Source of the DNA: Cantharellus purpuraceus
Lineage: Eukaryota; Basidiomycota; Agaricomycetes; Cantharellales; Hydnaceae
Reading direction: 5' to 3'
DNA length: 64,000 bases
Assembly (NCBI GenBank): GCA_025174535.1
Contig: JALBUN010000009.1
Location: 248,001 to 312,000, forward strand
The position numbers were made by a program, and so were the translations under genes. Under the pieces are notes generated by a model that was given only the letters and a program-made list of their open reading frames with translations, had not been told where the DNA came from and searched no databases. Each line of letters opens with the position of its first letter. Positions within the stretch are counted from its first letter, which is position 1. Below are positions 12,758 through 24,189 of this stretch, piece after piece.

Positions 12758-15586
12758 CTATATATTCCTAATCTGCTGCAGTCCCGTTCTCGTGTCTAGG
12801 TGCTTGGCTTTCCCTTCTTCTATCCTGCTCCTCTTGTTCTTCGTGTGAGCCCCTGTTGTCATGGTCAGACTCAAACCGGACTGAAGACTATATAGCATCG
12901 GAACTGACGGGAGAGGATTCTCTTCAATAGGCAAAGATGCTAGGAAAGTGCACACAGCAACAGCTGTCTGGCATATAAACAGCACCCTCAACGCGGCGGC
13001 ATAAGAGTCTACCGCGGCCTTTCGAAGCGGAGGATCGAGGGTCCTAATAAATTCGGTTTCCTCTCTAATGCGTCGGATTATCTGGGAAGCATCGCTTACA
13101 ACGACATTAATCAGAACAGACAGACAAAACAAACCTCCTGAGATCCGGGACCTGTGATTTTCCTGCGTAGTTGTTGGAGCAGAACTGCCTGAACGAGAGC
13201 ACCTGCGAGAGAGACCCCTAAGACCTGTCCGGAGGTCCTGAACAGATAAGACACTAATATTGTCGGTTAGCTTCAAGTGTATGAATTTTTCACAGAGTCT
13301 GAGCATACTTCCAGTGGCTACTGCCATGTCCTTCCGTGGGACACTGGCAATGAGAGCCTAGACGCAAACCGTCACGTGGAAAAACGAAGAGAAAAAACTA
13401 TTGGCGACTTACGATCAGAATGCTTGTAATAATACTGGAGGCACCCAGTGCGTTGGGAACAATATCAAACCAGAGGTGGAAAGTGGAAGTATTGTCGTTC
13501 CATATAGAGACAGACACGCAGGATATCACAGTGAATAAGGCAGACCCAAGCGTTAGGTAGTACAGCTTCCCCGTGCGGCGTATAACCCTAGAGATGAGGT
13601 GAAAATAAAGTATGACTCATGGATTCAAGACACATACCAACCAGCGAAAACACTTCCAATAGATAATGCGATCTGCAGGCACCAGCGTCAGCTGCAGAGT
13701 ATAAAATGGGGTGGTAATACAGACTGAATTCGGAAGTAGATGCAACCCTGTTGAATATACATCAAGATCTCCCTGTTTCATGTGATGCGTTCATTTACTT
13801 ACCGGCTTCCGATGCGGTTGTCAAACGGACCGCAGAAAAATACTAGGCTAAAGGTAAGCAGCGAGCATCTTGGACATATTTAAGACCCGTACCAAAGGTA
13901 CATTGTAAAGCTATGCATTTCAAAGATCAACATACTTGATGGGACGGCATCATATGAGTTGTCCAACGTACCATTGAAAAACTAACGGCGCTGGCGAAGC
14001 TGAAAATTCACGTAGAGCGTCAGCTACAATGATCCACAAGTGAACCACACAGATTAGCCTACAAATTCACAAACGAAATGGCCATTGGCGTCCGCTGCAT
14101 GAGCAATCTCATAGGAAGCACTGGCGCTGCACTCCATCGCGCCTCCACCCCCACGAACAACGCAATAGACACAACACTCGCAAGGAACAAGCCCCACACC
14201 ATAGGATGCGACCATGGAATGTCCTCTTCGGTTTTCAAACTCACGCCCAAGAGAAGACAACCCACTCCCGCTACTAAAGTCAGGGATCCCAGCCAATCAA
14301 TACGTCGAAGCTTGTCGTATGTGGATTGAGATTCAACTTCGAAGGGGAGCTGTATATTCACTTTCAGAGCCACGAGCGTTATGGAAAGGAGAAGAAGGGG
14401 TATCTGTGAGCAGTGAGGACCGTCAAGTGAGAGTCGGCATCTAATATATTACGCACCTGAAACAAAAACGCCCAACGCCTGCGTTGAAATTGTCCGATTC
14501 AATGATAGAGACGCTTTGCTGGATGGCTTACCATCCAAATGTATCATTGATCCAGCCACCCAGTGGACCGCCCAGACCAGCTCCCAAGCCGAAAAGACTA
14601 CGTACCGTGGTCAGTCAGTCGGAACCATAAGGAACTCTAGCTCATACACGTTCGCTAAACCTTGGAAAAGCCCGCGTTGCTTTCTGATTGATCTTCAGAT
14701 TTCAGGGAGGGGTGGTGTATGTACGGGACTCACAGTGGTATCAAGTCTGTGACTGCGATGCTAGACACTGAAAAGCATTGATATCAGATGAATGCATTCG
14801 TATCGCTCTCGTCGACATACCCGTCATTACGCCCCCTCCTCCCTGATAAGGCTTAATGAGCAGATTCTCGCATGAAAAAATACACCCACCATGCCGGAAA
14901 TAGCACGCGCCAGAATCAGCATATTCATCGAGGGCGCAAGGCCGCATAATAGCGTTCCACCGGCTATACTGCATATGAGTGAACGGCAGCGGCATAGAAG
15001 TGGGAAATACAGAACTAAACAATGTGAGACCCAACAGCATGGCACCTTTGCGCCCAAGGACGTCAGACAGCCTTCCTGAAACAGAGTAAACGATGCTGAT
15101 TTTTCTAAATCAGCCAAAGGCCGGGCTCGTACCATATAATGGTGTAAAACAGCAGACAGATAAAAGGTATGAAGTGCCTAAATATGACGACTTGTGGGAC
15201 TGCAACCACGTGCGGTAAGCATATGTAAATCGGTCGTATACAAGGTGCATTCACCTGCTGGAAGAAACTCCCGATAGGTGAGATAAGTGTCGCTTGAGCG
15301 GACACGTTTAGCCTCTGCTGCCACCAGATAGTACCAAGCAATACACACCTACAATCGTCCCTGCCATTACCGCCTCCCAAATCAGTCCAATTCAATAAAG
15401 GATCCCACTTAGGTACAGACCGTCCAAGGCACCCAGAAATACCGCACTCCAAAGTCCTATCAATATCCATATCAAGGTGATCCTCGTTACCTTGTTGGGA
15501 GAACTTGGCTTCGAAACATTCAAAACCGGCTGGACATCTGAAATAGAGTTGGTTGTGTGGCGCTGCAGAAGAGGTTCTCTCTCCAT
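12758..15586 (-). CDS. MFS transporter, DHA2-type multidrug/basic amino acid family
   Basis: A 14-TM-type proton antiporter of the plasma or vacuolar membrane. The start at 15586 (MEREPLLQRH) gives a short cytosolic tail, then a first TM ending FLGALDG. Splicing restores the hallmark GALDGTIVATLI, SSYLGTSYLLSVC, the loop motif GRLSDVLGRKGAMLLG (near 15000-15080), RAISGMGGGGVMT (14820-14910), GLGAGLGGPLGGWIND (14530-14590), RWAFLFQ, and TSGQVLGVSLAGALVQ near 13170-13230. There are about 15 introns. Two exons are tiny: 12 nt at 15349-15360 (encoding the core of DGTIVA) and 18 nt at 13893-13910 (LYNVPL). The C-terminal tail after ASLPIEENPLP may include one more intron, so the stop at 12758 is less sure. 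Divergent from the AIFM2-like gene and 92 bp upstream of the aldolase. Confidence 0.87.
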
Positions 15587-16882
15587 AGATTCGCTTTCGC
15601 CCTGAACGCCAGCACAAGAATGGGCTGACACAGCCACGTCACGTGATAGACGCGGCCCGCAGGCACAACCGCAAGCCGAACGCGATTCTTTAGCAATGTG
15701 AAAGAATGCTGTAGATCCAGCTTTGTGCATACATTTCAAAGGTTTTTGAACAGATTGTCTGGCACTGATTTTCTATGCTCGGCCTGAACGACATGGAATG
15801 TGACCAGTTGTCTTAGCGTCATATCAATGCTGCCCCAATAACCATCGTTGATCATCGTACTATGGCTCTGAGACTGGATTAGATGAACGGCTGTCTCCCG
15901 CCCAACTCACCGGGGTGGGGGGAGTCTTCGAGTTTTCGAGAGCACACTCCCGCGTGGAATCTATCTGCCTTCAGGGTGATTCGCTTTGGGTATGTGAAGA
16001 TACTATACCCGAGGTATGATATGTCCATCTTCATGAATGTGTCGACACAACAAACGTATAAGAAGATTCCGATACCCCCAAGTTTATGCCGGTGCTCTGC
16101 GGTATATAAAACCCTTGAGTTCCCCAGTCGCATCTATCGCAACTTCAGCCTCACCCACTTCTTCTAAGCCATTCTTACTGCCTTGCTCTGCGTTTCAGCT
16201 ATCGCCATACGTTCGCCCATATAGAACGTATACTGCCGCGCGCGTATCCACTTTGAGCTGTTCTATTTCGTCTTCGGACTTTGAAAAATAAATTATATCC
16301 ACCCAACCTACGGTTCTAAATATGGCCTGCTTAGTACTGCCTCATTGACGCCTATTCATGCTGCATAACTCAGCCGCTGCTGTCGGACGGGTTTCATAAC
16401 TGTTACTGATCGCCATTCAATGTTCAGTCTGCCGGTGGGAAATCAACTGAAGCTCAAATCAGGTCTCTTGTTGCACTCTCGCAGTCGTATTTCTCATAAC
16501 GTAAGCGTGTATTCATCATGACTCATGACAACCTCCGTGTGTCAGAGAAGTCTTTCAAAGTTTGTGGTATCTGGTAGGCTTATCGTAAATTAGTCAAAAG
16601 ACAAGGCGGCTTGCTTATGGGAGTAGTCTGTCTTGTTTACCTTTACAGGATATGCATGTCGTAAGCAGCTACTGAGAGCCCCTTGCATGCGTGGTGGAAA
16701 TCCTGTCTTGCGATTGTTGATCAACCTCTTCTGAAGCTGTGATGATCTGGCGTTGCATAGGTCAGCTGGATTACATGGCTTGGGAAGAGCAAGCGATCCT
16801 AGTTTTACTAATCACCTGAAGAATATTCCATATAAAGTGATGCTCTCGTCTAGCTGTTTCTCTTCATAGTCACGTTCTTCAT
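15587..16882. promoter_or_regulatory. Divergent intergenic region with a TATA-like site
   Basis: About 1.3 kb between the transporter (-) and the oxidoreductase (+), so it should hold both promoters. TATATAAAA near 16101-16109 is followed by a CT-rich stretch that looks like a basidiomycete core promoter, but no coding frame of substance follows it. It may be a relic or serve a non-coding transcript. Confidence 0.4.
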
Positions 16883-18155
16883 ATGGCCCCCAAAAAGAAA
16901 ATTGTCATCGTTGGCGCAGGCGGCGGAGGTGGTCAGCTTGCGCGCGCCCTCTCCGGACAGCTGGACAGCGTACGCTATCAGATCACTCTTGTTGATTCTC
17001 GTCCGTTCTTCCCGTTCTATGTTGCGGCTCTCCGAACGCTCGTGACTGACGAAGGGTCCTTGGAGAACCAAATATTGATACCCTTCGATAAACTCTTCAT
17101 CAATGGGAATGGCACCTTCATACAAGGTAGCGTCACAGCAATCGAGGCAGAACGAGGGTCCAAAAGCGGTGGTAAAATCATCTTGGACAATGTCCAGTCG
17201 GTGAACTATGACGTGCTGGTCCTCTCGCCTGGAAGTAAGTGGGAATCCCTGCTTGACTTTCCCTTGGAGAAGAAGAAGGTACACGAACACATTCAAGAGT
17301 GGAGGGGAAAATTCCAGAACGCCAAGAAAGTGGTCATTTGTGGGGGAGGAGCTGTAGGGATTGGTGAGTTCTTAACCCATGCAACTCCAGCCGGCTTACC
17401 CTTCACCTTCCCTCACGCAGAACTTGCCGCAGAACTGCGGCATTATTACCCTGTGAGTAGTTCGTTCCTGATGTGCATGCATACATTGTTCTAATGGAGG
17501 CCTGGGATAGAACAAAAAAGTCACAATTGTGCATGGCGACAAGAAGCTCCTGAACAAGGCGTACCCCGATAAATTCCGGGACAACGTGGAAAACCGCATT
17601 CGTTCCCGAGGCGTGGACCTCATCCTGGATGACTTTGTTGATTCCCTAACCGCATCTACGACGCGCAAGGGTGTGCGTCTCGAAGCAGACCTAGTCGTAC
17701 CCGCACGGGGTCCTCGCCCCAATACCCAATGGATCGCCTCATCACTTGGCGAGGACGTCGTCAACGACAAAGGCTTCGTCCGCATCAAGCCGACAATGCA
17801 GTTGGTCGCGTACCCCAGTATCTTTGCCTTGGGCGACATTATCGACTATCCAGAGCAGAAGCAGCTTGGAAAATACCCTGCGCATTCTAGCGTCGTTGCG
17901 GCTAATGTAACGAGTTTGCTCAACGATACACAGCCAATCAAGGAATATAAAGGGCAAGCGGAGATGATCGTTGTTACAATGGGCAAGGTATGGCTTTTTT
18001 AATTATCCCATTTGGCAATTGTGAATTGATGTCTGCAGAGCCATGGCGCGTCTATGCTATTCGGAATGACGTTTGGAGACTGGGTGACTTCGCTGGTTAA
18101 AGGCAAAGGGTTGTTTATCACCACTTACCGAAAAAACTATGGTCTACCCGCATGA
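16883..18155 (+). CDS. FAD-dependent oxidoreductase, AIFM2/FSP1-like
   Basis: This is a pyridine-nucleotide-disulphide-type flavoprotein of the apoptosis-inducing-factor/FSP1 (NADH-quinone oxidoreductase) branch. The start at 16883 leads straight into the FAD dinucleotide fold MAPKKKIVIVGAGGGGGQLA, then VDSRPFFPFYVAALR. The NAD fold is KKVVICGGGAVGIELAAEL, split by an intron at about 17365-17419. Next come VTIVHGDKKLLNKAYPDKF and the second FAD site YPSIFALGDIIDYPEQKQ near 17810-17870. The last exon runs from SHGASMLFGMTFGDW to GLFITTYRKNYGLPA and stops at 18153-18155. Three clean introns give about 375 residues, the usual family length. No organelle presequence is evident. Confidence 0.88.
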
Positions 18156-18429
18156 TTATATATTCTTCATATTTAAGTGTGGAAGTAATATGCTGTACAT
18201 ATAGTACATATGCTGCCGCGCGCATGTCCAGATAGGGTCAAAACCGTTAGAGTAATCATAATGTTCAACTCGTATTTTATCGACCGTCACGGATCCACAG
18301 CTATATTACAGTCATCTCCACGTTCATATGTGCATACGTCGTTGCACGGATTTACTGACATGACTGTTAAGCAAGCCTTCAGCAGTGCAACGATGCAAGG
18401 CACCCACGCACTTGACCCCCATTTTTTTC
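18156..18429. other. Intergenic tail of the AIFM2-like gene
   Basis: Short AT-rich 3' region. No feature seen before the HAM1-like fragment begins. Confidence 0.4.
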
Positions 18430-19310
18430 TCGACCTTTGTCGTCTTTTACCCATCCTTGCGGGTTGCCCTGGTCAGGAGGAGTGAAATGTCTTACGATGC
18501 TATAACACGAGTATTTATTAATTATTAGTTATCACTACAATTACGGCGACGTGAAACATACCACTTCCCACGACTCTACTGGCTCTTTCGCCTCTCCTGT
18601 GTCTTCTTTGCTTTCGTAGTCCCATCTCTCTGTTGTTTACACAGCAGAAGGGACATGAGTACATCGAACTCATACACAATGCCCAAAAAAAAAAAAAAAG
18701 ACTCCATCACCTCCCTCAACACCTTTGTTATCAATGTCTTCCTAGTATTTACCTCCCGGATATATTTCTCACCCTTACATGCTGCATTCTCCAACGCCAG
18801 CACCGTCCCAATCGCTTTTCCTTACGCCGCCCTGGTGACTTTCGCAACTTCGGCAGAAAATGGTCTCAACAATCCGTGGCGCCCGTCCTGTATCCTGGAT
18901 AGTTATTTCAAACATGTCTACTTTGAAGTGAATCGAAGATATATGGAATATATATGCGGCTTTGGCTATGATCAAGCTAATACTCGCGCTGGGCAGCCTA
19001 TATATATATATCCCCGATGTACGCAAGATAGTAGATGGAAGACTCACTCCGTAGTGCTTTCACCTCCGGTAAGAACACCCTCACCACCCGAATTCTTCAT
19101 CTTTGGCATCGCCTCTCGCATATCTGTCCGTCGAGCCCGATCGCCAGCAACCACAACCCCTTCAAAATAAAGCCTTTAGGATGCAAATCGCAGCATACGT
19201 GTATCTGTCTGAGTGTAAAGATGAAAATATGACTCATCGTGGATGGCACTATAAAAATTTTGAAATCATGTGCTTCGATAGAGATGATGCTGCACGCAAC
19301 GCGGTAAACG
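18430..19310 (-). pseudogene. HAM1-like C-terminal fragment (copy 1)
   Basis: Minus-strand pieces match the 3' half of the intact HAM1-like gene at 52284-55693 at both DNA and protein level. The final exon's CATCCTTGCGGG block recurs at about 18451, and the segment at 18775-19047 contains ISLI..., IFHISSIHFKVD, as in the intact IFHISSIHVKVD. Frames are broken, a poly-A run sits at 18687-18701 and a TATATA run near 19000, so this is a decayed copy. It is followed on the right by a copia fragment and then the first zinc-finger unit. Confidence 0.7.
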
Positions 19311-19484
19311 GTGGTGAGTTATCGGGCCAATCACTTCTATACGTACAGCGCTCTGCACTAGTAGCACACACACATCAGCAGATGCAATTTCAGTGTGTGT
19401 TGGTTACCGTGGATTGTATCTTCTTGAACAGGAGACAAACGTTAACCCTTATGTTATGAACATTTCACCTGGCGACCTACATGC

Positions 19485-19628
19485 TTGTCTGGTCACGTAT
19501 CGCATACTGCCGCCCAGCGTTTGGTGCGGAAAGGCTACCTGACCGGCATTCGCCTTGACCCAAGTTTTTCAGCTGAATTTTGCAAAGCATGTGTCGAAGC
19601 CAAAATTACTCGTATGCCTGCCACTCCA
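19485..19628 (+). pseudogene. Ty1/copia GAG-pre-integrase fragment
   Basis: This short open segment encodes GHVSHTAAQRLVRKGYL followed after a short gap by CKACVEAKITRMP. The spacing fits the HHCC zinc-binding GAG-pre-integrase/integrase N-terminal domain of copia elements (LGHxSxxA...CxxC). It stops at the exact left edge of the conserved zinc-finger tract, so it is a truncated remnant, not a gene. It is separate from the larger copia element at 29.2 kb, which lacks this region. Confidence 0.65.
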
Positions 19629-21535
19629 CGGGTAAGATCCAGCGTGGCTGAACTCCTTTGTTCGACTGCATTCAGCCAACTTCTCCGCACACTCCCGACT
19701 GTCAACGGGTCACCCAAATATGTATAACAACATGAGGTAATAGTCGGTGTGATATGCACATTACAAGTTCGAAAACAGTTCATGAGAGGCAGACTCATCT
19801 CACTTCCACAAACCGGCAGTCAAGATTGGCACAAATTTCAATACTACCTGGCGAATTCACATCGTGTGAGCAGCATTTCACAATTCCTTTGTTCTCGATA
19901 ATACTGTGCCACCGAAGAGAGAACTGCCATATGACATTCTGCTATATACAGTTCTCATATCGGGTGATGCATCGCTTCGGATTATTAGATTGGATAAAAT
20001 TAGATCCTACAGATTCTCAGCAGCATCTTGCTAGATTAGTCTTCTTTGCCAGACTTAATACCGCTCCAAGATGCCAAATGGTACCGAATCTCCAATTAAG
20101 TGAGTCATAGGCTGATGAGTGCAGATTTGGGAGTTCTGCCGCCCAAGAGAAGGTCTCCATGCATTCACCACGTTTTTTACACCGCATCTGGTAAGAATGC
20201 ACACATAGTGAACCGACCTATGGAGCAAGACTGAGGTATATAAACAGTCACCTGCCGCAAGGACACTCCCAACAAATAGCTTTCACTCTTGGACATGTTT
20301 CAAGCCAACTCATCCTCCTCATCCTCCTTTACATTTGATGCTCACACCGAGGTCAATGACGCTGACTTTGACCTACTGGAACTGCCAGTAAGTTCTCTAG
20401 CGATGCCTTCACGTGTGGCATTGACAAAGTAACAACAGGAGGACTTCATGTTGGAGCTCACTAAGTTTGTCCAAGCCGACCTCCAACTGAATCAGCTTGG
20501 CACAGAGGGGGTGGATATCACTCCGATCTCCATGAGTACAGAGCAGACTTCTCCGTAAGTGTTGCAAGACTACACATACCTTTAGCAGCGAGACCTGACA
20601 TTGCATATCAGCGCCACGCTCCCCACCCTGGAGGAGTGTCCATCGCCGGATGCATTATTAGGGACTAATGCTCCGGTGCAAGGACCAGACCCGTACCTGG
20701 GACAGACCAGAATGGCCCAGGACATGGGATGGGGGATGGGAGGGGGGGCAGCGTATGGAAGATACCCACCAATGGGTCATCTTCCATCGGTTGCCCCCGG
20801 TCAGCTTCAGTGTGTGGAATGTGGCCACACACGGCTCATACCATATAACCCAGATGGTGGACAGGACATGTGAGTGACTTTGAGATGACAAGGGCGCAGA
20901 ATGGCGTTGACGCAGCGTACAGGTCCACCATCAGTGCATATTACCGTGTTCACGACCAGGGGATGACGTGGAACTCCACGACACCCCCACAGCCAGCGAA
21001 TGCTGGATATGCGCAGCAGGGTGGATACCCAGCTGCGTCATCATCAGCCTCATGGCAAGATGAACCGAACCCGGGGCAATGGCCAGTAGCCTCGACCTCG
21101 AACACGTCAGCGGCTGCACCAGCGGCACAGTCTCCCACCCAAGACGCAACGACAAAAGGCCAATCGAGGAAAGCGTCGTCGAAAAGACGTCCACGCTCTC
21201 CCAAAGTCCGACAATGTGGTGTTGTCGACGCCGATGGCCAGGTCTGCGGTCGCACCATCTCCCGCAACTTTCACAAGCATTGGGCATCATTCCATGCCCC
21301 TTTTGAAATGCGTAGGATGCAGCAACGTGAGGAGAAACAAGTACAGGGCGTGAAGAGCACTCGGCCAAAAAACAAGCCGGTGGTTGGGCTGACATGTCCA
21401 GCGGGTTGCCTCAAAACATTCTCTCGGATGGAGCATTTCCGACGCCATCTGCGCCATAATTGCCAGGGCGTCTTCTCTGAAGATGATGTTTGGAGACTTT
21501 CTGATGAGGCGACGCATAGGGTGGGGTGGCAGGCT
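19629..21535 (+). repeat. Zinc-finger duplication tract, copy 1
   Basis: From CTCCACGGGTAAGATCC to the last codons of the zinc-finger gene this tract matches 24190-26097 almost base for base, introns and promoter included. On the left, similarity ends abruptly: copia remnant here, HAM1-like debris at copy 2. On the right it drops to clearly weaker similarity. Confidence 0.8.
20237..20244 (+). promoter_or_regulatory. TATA box of zinc-finger gene 1
   Basis: TATATAAA, 51 bp before the ATG. It is conserved in position at the two other copies (24800 and 49626), followed each time by an AAGGACAC-type stretch, which supports it as the core promoter. Confidence 0.65.
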
Positions 21536-21556
21536 CTGATGGAAAGGGAGGATTAG
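20295..21556 (+). CDS. Zinc-finger protein, copy 1 (function unknown)
   Basis: Four exons give about 367 residues. Exon 1 encodes MFQANSSSSSSFTFDAHTEV...; the next starts EDFMLELTKFVQADLQ; the third carries a CVECGH CxxC pair in a Gly/Pro/Met-rich region; the fourth starts at about 20923 and runs to the stop. Near the C terminus are two zinc-binding candidates. The first is C-x9-C-x8-H-x6-H (CGVVDADGQVCGRTISRNFH...), preceded by a basic KRRPRSPK patch. The second is C-x3-C-x12-H-x4-C (CPAGCLKTFSRMEHFRRH...). The middle is Gln/Ser/Ala/Pro-rich and probably disordered. This layout resembles Agaricomycete-specific nuclear zinc-finger proteins, so DNA or RNA binding is likely but not shown. Introns have canonical borders. 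Copy 2 differs by only a few residues. Confidence 0.78.
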
Positions 21557-23230
21557 CAGACGTTAACGTGATGTAGGCTTGTTGGCTGCCAATCTTTTAA
21601 CGCTTTAGCATTTGAGCTGCTTCATCGATGGAGGTATTGACCAGAAGTAGGTGCATATGTACACGATGCGATCGGCAGTCGTTGCCGTGGCTTTCTAGGA
21701 ATGATTAGTAATACAAGGTCGATTCCGAATGTGCCAATGCCTATTTACCTGCATTGAGTCAAGTTTAGGACAACACTGAATAGATAAATGCTATGGCATA
21801 TGGATTCTGTTACTAGAGTGTATGGAATCTCTTGAATTTCAAGCTTAGACTTTGCATCTCGACTGATGTGGATGGGCACTACAAATTTGAGCTCTGCATG
21901 AGCATTCTTGCTGCATGTCGGTTTTTTAGAACAGGATAATCACTGATCTGGTATACAATTGGAACAGACCGCCCTTTAGCATCTCCTTCGGCATCCCCTT
22001 TGCCGCCAAAACCTTTCCACTTCATGCATGCTCAGGGAATTCAGCCCAAGAAGTGACAGTAGATGGTAAAACTGGTGGTACGATACTGTTACGAAGTAGA
22101 AGCGGGACTTGAATAGTATACTTAGATGTTCAGCCCGAACGAGTACGTGTTCATGTTGGAGGAACGCGTGGACGCGTTGCTGGATACCCAACGGTCCACA
22201 ACCTTTAGAATGGCTACAACGCCGAACTTGGCCGACAGTGCCGTTTCGGCATACGAGTCCATATAAAAAGGAAAGAAATTTTTCTTTTATTGTTTCCTCA
22301 GTCTTCGCATTACCAAGACTGAGGTTATTGTCACTCTCTATTTACATATCCATAGTCTAACCTTTATTTCTCATAGTTATCACTCTAGATTAGATAATAT
22401 GCTTAGTCTTCGCATTAACAAGACTGAGTTATCACTCTAGCTTCCGCTACGCTTAGTTGTGCGACAGTTCAGTCCCAAGAAAGGTGTCGTACATACACGC
22501 GAATCGTACTATCTTATACTAACTACGAATAAGGGTTCTACCCTTGTCTCAGTCCAATCCGGTGGACTACGGTTACACATTGCCTGGAAATGAGTGTTGA
22601 AAGAAGTCCGACTTCAACGGCTCCTTTCAGATATGAACTGTCCATCGTGAAACGAGTTCTACATGGGTTTCCATGACATTATAACTAATACTCAGATGCC
22701 TGTAACACATCCTAATACTTGCTACATCGCACCACTACAGGAAATCCACACTTATATGTCAAGGAAGATCAGGTATTTTTTGGGTTGACGTGAACATCAG
22801 ACAAAGCAAAAGATATGACTCAGATGATCGAGGCGCACACAAGCACCTTCCCCAGACCCATTACACATGACCTTGTCGTCATACTACCATCACGGCCCAA
22901 AAATATAATACCAAATGATGACGACAAAAAAATTGGTTGGACAAGAAAAGAAGCAAAACACACTCATGCAGGGATCGAGGTTGGTCGTTGAACACAAGCG
23001 AGTATTAAGAGCCATTACCGAGTATGACGTGTAAACCGAAGAAGGGGGCGACATTCGCACTATGATGGTTAATTCCAAGCGGCCACTTTGTCCATTGTTC
23101 ACATGAGGTGAGAAAGTTACGAGAGAATTCACGCTGCAGCCATCGGTCTTGGAACGATCGAAAAGCTAACAAGAATGATGAGCCTCAATAGTGCAGGCCC
23201 CATCAAAGCAAGCTGCTTATGCTTCATACC
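21557..23230. other. Repeat-block linker
   Basis: No intact gene. Parts match other blocks: 21600-21770 with 26150-26330 and 51180-51320; 21800-22080 with 40330-40430, 44640-44800 and 51400-51600; 22660-23230 with 51710-52280. About 0.5 kb (22087-22579) is absent from the 51.7-kb counterpart and looks like an insertion. Confidence 0.65.
22087..22579 (+). mobile_element. Candidate solo LTR with twin hairpins
   Basis: The segment starts TGTTACGAAGTAG and can be ended at GGTTACACA. It holds a TATAAAAAG box near 22262 and two hairpins: CCTCAGTCTT/AAGACTGAGG at 22296-22324 and a weaker one at 22402-22428. Comparison with the 51.68-kb linker shows extra sequence here. I could not find a clean target duplication, so the ends are provisional. 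Confidence 0.4.
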
Positions 23231-23269
23231 TCCATTCACGCCCCTGCTTCGCAACCACTTCCTCCTCAT

Positions 23270-24140
23270 CTTGCTGTGTATTTCATGCATCCTTGCGGGT
23301 GTCCATGATCAGGGAGCAGTAAAGAATTCTACCACATGAACAAGACGCATACACATCATTGGCAGACAACGTCCCCAATTTACAGCCACGATACCGTGAC
23401 ATGTACCCTGTTTGAAACAACTTTGAAGTGGTTTTGAAGCTTCTTCTGCTTCTCCTTGGCCTTCGCCGTTTCATCCGTCTGGGCTTTAAACATTTGTGAC
23501 AAAGGAAGCATGAGCACATCAGCAACCACGTATATCCACCTCCTTCAATGCCTCTGTCCTCGACGCCTCCTCCTTCCCCTTCACCCCCCCTTTCTTCACC
23601 TTCCCCATCTTATCCCTCACCCTCACAAGCTGCTGATCCAACTCCAACGCGATCCTAATCCTATCCGCCACACTCTTCAATTCCTGTCGGAAACGGCCTC
23701 AAAAACTTGTACAGCACGTCGTGTTTGCTATCCCTGATGCTGAACTGATGGTTTCCTGATGGATTGGGCTCTACAATCTCCCGGACAGCACTTCAACTTC
23801 GGTATCCCCGTCTTCCTATTGAAATAAAACATCACATTCCATATCCGCCTGTCAGACACATCACCATGAACAAACACGACAAACCCCCAACACGTCCCAA
23901 ATCTCTCCTAATGTAAAGGTGGAACCATGATGCAACTCGTTGTAGATAATAGAGTATGGCGAAAATTATGATGAAATTGCCAGCTTCGATTGATATGATG
24001 CTGCAGATAAGTGTGAACGAGTAATGAGTGTAGATATAAACCTTGAACGCACTCGCTTGGGGACGAGGCTGCGCCCGCTTACGATCACCCATAGCATCAC
24101 AAGACGCATCGAATTGTGTTTCTGATACCTGTGTCGTTGC
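23270..24140 (-). pseudogene. HAM1-like C-terminal fragment (copy 2, 3' part)
   Basis: DNA similarity to 52320-53750 is clear, for example the CATCCTTGCGGGTGTCC end, the TCCTTGGCCTTCGC exon block, and a GCATCGAATTGTGTTTC block near 24108 equivalent to GCGTCGAATTGTTTCTTG near 53738. Frames are broken. The 5' half of the same pseudogene appears at 26340-27345, on the other side of zinc-finger copy 2. Confidence 0.75.
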
Positions 24141-24189
24141 GTTTCGTCATGTTCACTCTGGAGATAATTGAGCACCTCGACACTGATGT

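Noticed and set aside
16850..17839. Minus-strand frames of about 147 codons
   Set aside because: Antisense shadows of the AIFM2/FSP1-like gene.
20931..21395. Long minus-strand open frame opposite zinc-finger gene 1 (and 25492-25956 opposite gene 2)
   Set aside because: It is a shadow of the coding strand. Its protein shows no domain, and the plus strand has intact zinc ligands and splice sites.
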